This document shows positions 57,001-64,000 of a DNA stretch of 64,000 nucleotides, piece after piece; position 1 is the stretch's first letter; each line of letters opens with the position of its first letter. The stretch is from Delphinus delphis (taxonomy: Eukaryota; Chordata; Mammalia; Artiodactyla; Delphinidae). The stretch covers positions 108,231,893-108,295,892 of the forward strand of contig NC_082688.1 of assembly GCF_949987515.2 (NCBI RefSeq), written 5' to 3'. The notes under the pieces are model-generated. The model was not told the DNA's origin and searched no databases. It worked only from the letters and a program-made list of their open reading frames with translations. The position numbers were made by a program, and so were the translations under genes.

Positions 57001-59235
57001 GTTTAAAGCAAAAATAATGACAATGTTTTGTGGCGCTATAACATACGTAGAAGTAAAATGCTTAACAAAAAAGGCTTCAGGGGGAATGGAAATATAATGT
57101 TACGATGCTCTTATACTACACTTGAAGTGGTACAATATTACTTGAAGGTAGCCCGTGGTAGGTTAAAGATGTATACTGCAAACCTGTAGCAACCACCTGC
57201 GTTATAAATATAAGATATATTGTACTTAATAAGCCAAGAAAAGAGATAAAATAGAAATACAAAAAATACTCAATTAATGCAAAATAATGCATAAAAAGAG
57301 GTTAAAAAAAGAACTAAGGCCAAACAGGAAAAAGGAAAACAAATAAGATGGTAGATTTAAACCCAACCACGTCCATAATCAAATTAAATGTAAATGATCT
57401 AAACACTCCAGAGATTTTCAGATCGGATGAAAGAGCAAGGCTGAAGTATATATTATCTTCAGGAAACCCACTTCAAATACAGACACAGATATATTAAAAA
57501 TAAAAAGATTGGGAGTAATACCATAATAATACTTCCTGAAAGAAAGCTGGGGTGGCTATATTAACGTCAGACAAAGTAGACTTCAGAAGAGAGAAATTAT
57601 TTGAGATAAAGAGGGCCATTTCATAATGTTAAAGGAGTCAATTTATCATGAGGAAATAATAGTCCAAAATGTTTATGCATCTAATAACAGATTCAAAATA
57701 CATGACGGAACTCAAAAAAAAAATCAGAATTTTTTGTGGCTTCCAACTACAATCATAGCTGGAAATTTCAACACCCCTCTTTCAACAACTAATAAGTTGA
57801 TCAACTGGATGTTATTAAAATTTAAAACTTCTGCTCCTTAAAAGTACACAGTGAGGGAAATGAATGGGAAGTCAGAGAGTGGGAGAAAATCTTTGCAACA
57901 CGTGTATTCAACAAGGGACTCTTTCAACTCAATAGGAAGACAAACAACCCAGATCACAAAATAGGGAAGAGCACTGAACAAACCTTCACCAAAGCAGATA
58001 TACAGATAGCAAATAAGGACATGATGCTCAACATGCTACAGAAATGTAAACTTACACCACCATGAGATACCATTATACACTGTCACCTCCTATTCACTGT
58101 TCACTGGTGAGGCGCAGAGTCCCACCGTAGGGTGACGGGGATGGCTGAACACAGGACAGGTGAGATCCCTGAACAGTTTATAAGTTACATGTACTCACCA
58201 CCTGTGGGAGGACAATGCTACAGGCCAAGCAGGGCCATGTGGGAGTTGCACTTGGGCACAGTGGCCAGCTGGGGGCTGTAAGAAGCATGCTTTGTAGCAT
58301 TATGAGGGTGAGGTGACCCCTGGTTGCTGCAGGAAGATGTGATTGGTTTCTTTGAATAACTCTGTGGCTGGCATGCAACTAAAAGCAGCCACTCAGGGAC
58401 GAGCAGGAACTGTGCCTGCCCCCCGATAAGGAGGTTCGTTTGGCTAGAGAACCTTTTCCGCGGCAGCAGAATGGGGAGGGGAGCTTGTGGTGGGGCCGTG
58501 TGAGACCCTCCCAATCTTACCAGGTGTCAAGGCAGAACATAATGTTACGCCTTAACTTTCCACCTTTCACCCCACACACCCATTCAGAGACTGACAAAAC
58601 CAAGTGTGGGCGAGCATGCAGAGCAAGTGGAACTCTCAGATGACTGCTGGGAAAATTAACAGGGCACAGCCACTTTGGAAAATAGTGTAGCAGCAGCTCC
58701 TCGTAGAGTTAAACATAACCTGTCACATGACCCAGCCATTCCATTGCTAGGTATTTACTATTTACCCAAGAGAAGCAAAAGTGTATGTTCAGATAGACTT
58801 GCATCCTAATGTCCACGGCAGCTTTCTTCATAACATTCCCAAACCAGAAATAACCCAATGTCCATCAACTGATGAGTCATAAAGAAATTGTGGTATTTCC
58901 ACATAATGAAATATGGCTCAGCAATATAAAGGGATGAACTAATACAACGTGGGTGAATCTCAAAAGGAAGATACTGTAGAGATTACATTTACATGAAATT
59001 TTAGAAATGGCAACCTTAAAATGACAGCATGTAAATCAGTGGTTGTTAAGGGGCCAGGGATGGAGGGGGGGGACTGGCTGCAGAGGGGAACGTTCTACAT
59101 CTTGATTCAGGAGGTCTTAACATGAACGTATGTATTTGTAAAAACTCACTGAATTATGCATGTAAACTGGCGAATTTATTGTATGTAAATTATCCCACAG
59201 TAAGGCCGAGGGAAAAACAGGAGGAAAAAACCCTC
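57000..59235 (+). mobile_element. Ancient L1 (ORF2 and 3' UTR), with internal deletion and a nested LTR
   Basis: ORF2 endonuclease-region wording (gatggtagatttaaacccaa, gctggggtggctatattaac, gtagacttcagaagagagaa) jumps near 57810 to later ORF2 wording (gggagaaaatctttgcaaca, acaaacaacccagatcacaa). After the LTR at 58081-58574 it resumes (gtgtgggcgagcatgcagag) and ends with the 3' UTR (gcaatataaagggatgaact, tatgtaaattatcccacag). Most of reverse transcriptase is missing. Dead copy. Confidence 0.88.
58081..58574 (-). mobile_element. Solo retroviral LTR inserted in the L1
   Basis: It replaces nothing: the L1 reads ...ccattatacac | LTR | acacccattcagag... On the minus strand it opens TGGGG and closes GTGACA, so TG...CA ends. 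A short direct repeat (acac/cac) flanks it, fitting the 4-bp duplication of gamma-type retroviruses. It holds a CCAAT-type signal (aaaccaatcacatc on the minus strand) and is clearly more GC-rich than the host L1. No internal viral genes remain. Confidence 0.65.
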
Positions 59236-59239
59236 AAGG

Positions 59240-59830
59240 CCTAGGTTCCTACTGTCAGCAAACTACCTCAGGGCAGCTGCAAGCTTAATACTTGGAATTC
59301 TGCTTCCTCTTCTTTGGGTCCTTAGGAATTTCTTTTTAATTTCTTATGATAAGTATTTAGTGTATTTCCTCCAGAATATTTGATGATTTGTTGCAGGAGT
59401 TCTTAAAATTTTTTAATAGCTTGTCTGCTGTATTGCTACAAGCAAAAAATCTCATTTTCTGTAAAAATTCGCTGGCTTTTAGTGCTTTAAATGAGACCTA
59501 GGTAGTTTTATGCAAACTTTTAAAAACATGGTAGTTCCTAAAAATTGCTCACCTTTATTAGGAGAAACTCCCTGTATTAAGGCTCAAAATTATTATTGCT
59601 TAAAGTATGGGAAATTATGTTATAAGTTACCAACTTAGAAATTAATGCTACATATTTTTTTCTACATTTAAATATATTATCAGATAGAGCAATGTGATAT
59701 AACATCTAAATAAAGAGTTGATATTAATGAAATTAATTTAGGATGTCGGATTTAGAAATCAGTAAAAGTTGCCTCCAATTTCATATTATATAAATACGGG
59801 GGGCGGAGCGGTTAGGGGGGTCTTAAAGTG
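59240..59830. other. Unassigned AT-rich sequence
   Basis: Nothing recognisable. Confidence 0.5.
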
Positions 59831-59834
59831 TTCA

Positions 59835-60270
59835 TCTAACAAACCACAAAATGAATTCAGAATGTCCTATGTAGCAGGTGTTGTGCTGGGGATGGAGGAC
59901 ACATCAGTAAACAAAACTCACATCCCTTCTCACGTGAAGCATAGCAGGGAGGAGAGACCCCATGCAGTAACTGCAAATAAGGGCTTTAATAATGTACAAA
60001 TTGAAATGCAGGGGAATTACAGGGTGCTTTAACAGTATGTCATAGGGAGTCTAAAATATGCTGGGGAATTAGGGGATGTGACCGGAAGGAAGTTATGTTT
60101 GATCTGAAAGCTGTGGGATGAGAAGAAGTAAGCTAGACCTGGTGCAGAGGGCAGGAGACAGAGAGGTGGGTAAGGAGCATTTCAAGTGGAAAGGCCAGCA
60201 CAGTATGTGAAGAGGGAAAGTAGAGGAGAACACAGTGATTCCAGAAAGTTGCAAATCTGAGAAAAGAATA
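59835..60270 (-). mobile_element. L2 fragment, reversed
   Basis: gtagcaggtgttgtgctggg, gatggaggacacatcagtaa, gggtgctttaacagtatgtc and aagtggaaaggccagcacag follow the reversed L2 3' region. Confidence 0.6.
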
Positions 60271-60274
60271 ATGG

Positions 60275-60600
60275 AATACCGAGAAGCTTTCAACTTTTAA
60301 ACACTCATTAAAGTCTTCAGCTGTGGTGTTTAGTGTTCTAGTTTGAACATCAACAGACTACCACTTGACAGAATTTGAAAACACAAATGAGATCCTAGAC
60401 TAGTAAGAGGACACGGTAAAGTTGGTGAACTCCTAGTGGCTTGCACCTTCCTCTCCTCTCCTCTCCTCAGGCCCGATCCATCTATTGAGACTGCTTCCTA
60501 AATATGTGTCTTAAATCTAAATCTGCACCTTGTTCCTCTCTCATTTTAACACTTCTCAAATTGGGCTGCACTTAATACATTTTTTCTTTTTTTAAGCATT
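60275..60600. other. Unassigned sequence
   Basis: A short (ctcct)n run lies near 60450. No gene. Confidence 0.5.
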
Positions 60601-60606
60601 TGTAAG

Positions 60607-60733
60607 GGACTTCCCTGGCGTTCCAGCGGTTAGCACTCGGCACTCTCATCACTGCCAGGGGCCCAGCCTCGATCACGGGTTGGGGAACTAAGATCCAGCG
60701 AGACACGCGGCGCGGCCGGAAAAAAAAAAAAAT
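60607..60733 (+). mobile_element. CHR SINE (CHR-2-like)
   Basis: Head gggacttccctggcgttcca, body ggttggggaactaagatcca, end cgcggcgcggccgg plus poly-A. The flanks atttgtaag / attcgtaag are the target duplication. The CpG-rich end suggests a young copy. Confidence 0.93.
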
Positions 60734-60739
60734 TCGTAA

Positions 60740-61270
60740 GACCATATATCACTGAATATAAATTTACGTGCAAAATATAGATCGCTAATAATCACTTTCC
60801 ATGATTTCAAAAAGGTGACTCTGTGACATAATACTGAAAAGTTTCTATGTATGCAGAAGGAGATTGCCCATTACACTTTGAGCAACATAATTAAGGTAAA
60901 AAACTAGGAATTTCTCAGCATACATGCAGGTATTTCAGACAGAAGATACTGGTATGTCCCACACATGCTTAGTGAGGGACCACAGCTGATGAGACACCAA
61001 ACATTAATTTGTATAAAGTTTACACCTAATTTTAGAGAAAGGATATTTTAACTCATAGTTATATATAGTTATATGTTATAGTTATATGTAATTCAACTGA
61101 GTTTTAAAAAATCATTTCAATGAATGCATTCAAAAGCCTAAAGCCATCCATTCAAACGGGAAAATGTCCAAGATATTGAACACGGACTACAAAACGTCGT
61201 GTTTAGATGAAAGCAACTCAAAAGAATCTGAATTTAAGGCTCAGACCAAATATTGATTATGATAATGAAG
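60740..61270. other. Unassigned AT-rich sequence
   Basis: Contains a short repeat of tatagttatat units near 61070. No gene. Confidence 0.5.
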
Positions 61271-61289
61271 CAAGAGCTTTGTAAATGTA

Positions 61290-61420
61290 AGTTAGAGTTC
61301 CTCAAATGAAAGGTCGCTACAAATTACTTTGGGTTCTCAGTGCAATGCAGAATTTGACTCAGTAGGTCAGGAGAGAGGCTGAAGATTTTGTATTTCTAAT
61401 AAGATTGTAGATCCAGGACT
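61290..61420. mobile_element. MER5-like hAT-Charlie fragment
   Basis: gaatttgactcagtaggtca, ggagagaggctgaagatttt and gtatttctaataag follow the MER5A centre (gattcagtaggtctggggtgggg...tttctaacaag). Confidence 0.5.
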
Positions 61421-61559
61421 AACTGGGCAAAGTATTAAACTAAACATTAGCGTGGTATCATCCCCCATCCCCCAATGCAGATACCAAATCGGACAGTCCT
61501 TAAATTGGACTTATTGAGCTTCTTATGTAAGACAGCCTTCAAGGGAAAAAATACATTCT

Positions 61560-62165
61560 CCCAAACCCCATTATGTCCCTCCATCTCTTCTGCCATCATA
61601 ATCGGAGTCCCGCTTCCCACGTTTCTTAGATTACTGCAGTAGTCTCCTAAATGGTTGCTCTCCCTCTAGGCCTGCCACCTCTCATTCATTCTCCATACCG
61701 AAGCATTAAATCAAATCCTTCAAAAACCCAACTCTGGTTGATATTCTGCTGGGGCCTGGGTAAACTGATCTTCAGCCACTGTACCGCCGCCTCCCACACC
61801 GCATGTGTGTGGCCTCCCACACACACTCCGCATGTCGGCCCTAGTGGACTTCGTCCCAGTGGCCTTCCTCTCCGGCCTTTGATTTTTTTTCATGCTAGGC
61901 CTTCTGCTTTACCCCTTCTTCCCTGGCTACCCGCCCCCATCACTCATCCTTCAGGACTCAGGTTAACGCCGTTTCCTCTACCCCAGATTCCTCAGATGCA
62001 TGACAGTTCCCTTTTAGAACTTACTAGACACTGTTACTGCCTATCTGTCTCTCCTGCTCAGCTGTTAGTTGAGGAGAACAGGTATCATGCTTATACCTGT
62101 ACTCTGCTTATGGCCAGTGCCTGGAACACTAACTGGCACCTAGTAAACACTTGAAGCGTCATTGT
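61560..62165 (+). mobile_element. L2 3' portion
   Basis: attactgcagtagtctccta, ggttgctctccctctaggcc, atccttcaggactcaggtta, cagctgttagttgaggagaa and gccagtgcctggaacactaa follow the L2 order to the tail. The 167-codon open frame over it (61651-62154) is a by-product. Confidence 0.75.
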
Positions 62166-62169
62166 AAAT

Positions 62170-64000
62170 GTATTCATCAGCAAACATATAAGGTATGATA
62201 ACCCTTGTCTAGAACGTATACTGATTGTATCTTTCCTCTGTCAACACATTCCTTCCATAGAAAGGATGTAGCAGGACTGACCAGACCACAGCTTCAACCT
62301 GATAAAATCTTACTTATCAGGAAGCCTTGATTATAATTTATAATTTCATTATAATTTGATATTAATTTGGTCACCAGATAAATATTAACTACCACTTACT
62401 TTGAACAAATGCTAGGCACTAAGGGAAATAAACATTGGAAGAAAGATTGAAAACCAAAACCCTCAAAAACAGAAGTAATGGATATTAACTTCATATAAAC
62501 AAGTAAGAGCTATGTAATTGGTGTAAAAATAAGAAATATAAACAAGGTACTATAAAGCAGCAAAGAGAGAATATAATTTGGCTTCTGTAATTGTGAAAAG
62601 TCTTTCCAAGGAAGGTACAGTGTCTTAGAGGATAAGCAGAAATTTTCCAGATGGAAGGGGAAGTCACTCTCAGCAAAAGAAAGTGTGCAAAAGCACGATT
62701 TAAGAGAGGCCAGTCCACAGAGACAATCAAGACACGTCTTTGAGGATTTCAACACCAAACGAACTGAAGAGCTCTGCCCCATGATTTAATAAGTCGATTA
62801 CACTCCAAGTACACAGCAATTTAAGTGAACCGAAGGATTATATCTACAAATTAGGACTTACTAGGCGCCAGTTAGTGTTCCAAAATATTCAGCCTTCCTA
62901 TCACTCTAATACCCACCTTTCAACCTTCCTGGGTAACTAAAATTATGATTCTCTCCTTTTTCTTAACACCCATCTATAACGTATAATTCAAATAACATAC
63001 ATTCGGGATACTTATTGAGTAAGTGCTCTGGTTCTTAATTTCAAAATGCTGAGTTGAATACTTTGCATTAAAAATGTTTTTAATCGAATAATTTCTATTA
63101 GTGATTTAGTGGACTTCAGAGAAAAATAAGACATACATTCTATACAGTACCCATTCCTACATGTATTAGAAATAAATAAAAACCGTGATAAAATGAGTAT
63201 GGATTTTAAAAAATCCCCTCCCACCCCAATAAATCTGCACGTTCTCAGTGTCGCTACCGCTTTCTTCACTCTTTGAATGAGTAGTATAAACAACCTGACG
63301 TTTTCACTAGGGGAACCTTGGGATTATTAAAAAGTAAAAATTAAATCTATAATGTTATAGGAGCTTGAAAAGTGCTGTAGCTTGTAAAATTGACAAGGTT
63401 CTTCTTCTCTTTAATGCTTCTCCAAGTGCCTGTCAATGATGTAAAGCTGTGAGGAATGAGTAGCATGAAATGCAGCTCCAAAGGCTTGAAGTTCCATTTT
63501 TTAGGGAATGTATTACACGTTAAAACATTACATTACTAAGCGTTAAAGTAAAACAAACAAATATAGAACTACTTTTTCCAACTTAATAGTCCTTGGCTTT
63601 GCCTAGAATTTTCATACGGTTGACTTTACTTCTTCTTACTTCACCTTATGCATTCTTAGTGTTTCTATTTGACCTCTGTGCAGCCGTATTCACAGCGCAC
63701 AGTACAAACAGGGCCACACCGGCTGCTGATGCCTTTGTGGTCAGTATAATACATTACCTTTCATCCCACTTACGGGAGAATTAAGGGGATGGAGTTAGCG
63801 AAAATTCCAGTTAACTACGGGTTTAATTATGTAGCTCCAAATCTCTCCAGGACCCCCCTCCCTTACCTTCTCAAGACCTTCAAGTTAATCAAAAGGGGCT
63901 GGTCTGTGGTTACCAACTACTAATTACCTAAGAGGGAAATTTCTTTTCTACTATTTCTAAGAGAATTAGAATAACAAATAATTGTTCTCTCTTCAATAAC
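62170..64000. other. Unassigned AT-rich sequence
   Basis: No gene or repeat family is recognised. One acceptor-like site (ctatttgacctctgtgcag, about 63684) is followed by a short CpG-bearing open stretch without a good donor. Confidence 0.45.

Noticed and set aside
61651..62154. 167-codon plus-strand protein
   Set aside because: It lies within an L2 3' end, which is C-rich and often open by chance.

Overview
This window is nuclear DNA from a mammal, most likely a cetacean. It is AT-rich and gene-poor. It carries about 17 copies of the tRNA-Glu-derived CHR SINE (heads like gggacttccctggtggcgca, in long, short and CHR-2-like forms). The family is shared by whales, hippos and ruminants. The short form ending in gagaggcccgcgta plus poly-A, the whale-type L1 3' ends and the absence of ruminant BovB favour a whale or dolphin. 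The species call is inference.

Layout. 0-2.7 kb: a CHR SINE and an L2 fragment. 2.7-4.4 kb: a GC-rich leader and an intronless, disabled FKBP4 (FKBP52) retrocopy, the only gene-derived unit I can name. 4.4-20 kb: old L1, CHR, L2, MIR and hAT elements; a hAT copy with an 8-bp target duplication at 14.4-14.6 kb; coding-like, unidentified segments on the minus strand at 12-14.7 kb and 16.4-16.9 kb. 20-28 kb: a MaLR LTR, L1 ends and the 3' end of a decayed endogenous retrovirus (env-tail remnant, polypurine tract, LTR). 28-36 kb: L1 pieces, MIRs, three minus-strand CHR SINEs, a 5'-truncated L1 with a near-perfect target duplication, and a well-formed candidate exon on the plus strand at 29.06-29.32 kb. 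36-46 kb: mostly unique sequence with a few possible exons at 39.4-40.5 kb. 46-54 kb: young L1 and CHR insertions with clear target duplications, and an MLT1-like LTR beside a MIR split by an L1. 54-64 kb: a CHR SINE, a 200-codon ORF of unknown meaning, and an ancient L1 that itself carries a solo LTR, then L2 and low-complexity DNA.

No intact protein-coding gene, rRNA, tRNA gene, CRISPR array or operon-like system is visible. If a host gene crosses the window, only isolated exons are inside it. The candidates listed rest on splice signals and open frame alone. Repeat classes were assigned by recognising consensus wording and give approximate edges, except where target duplications fix them.
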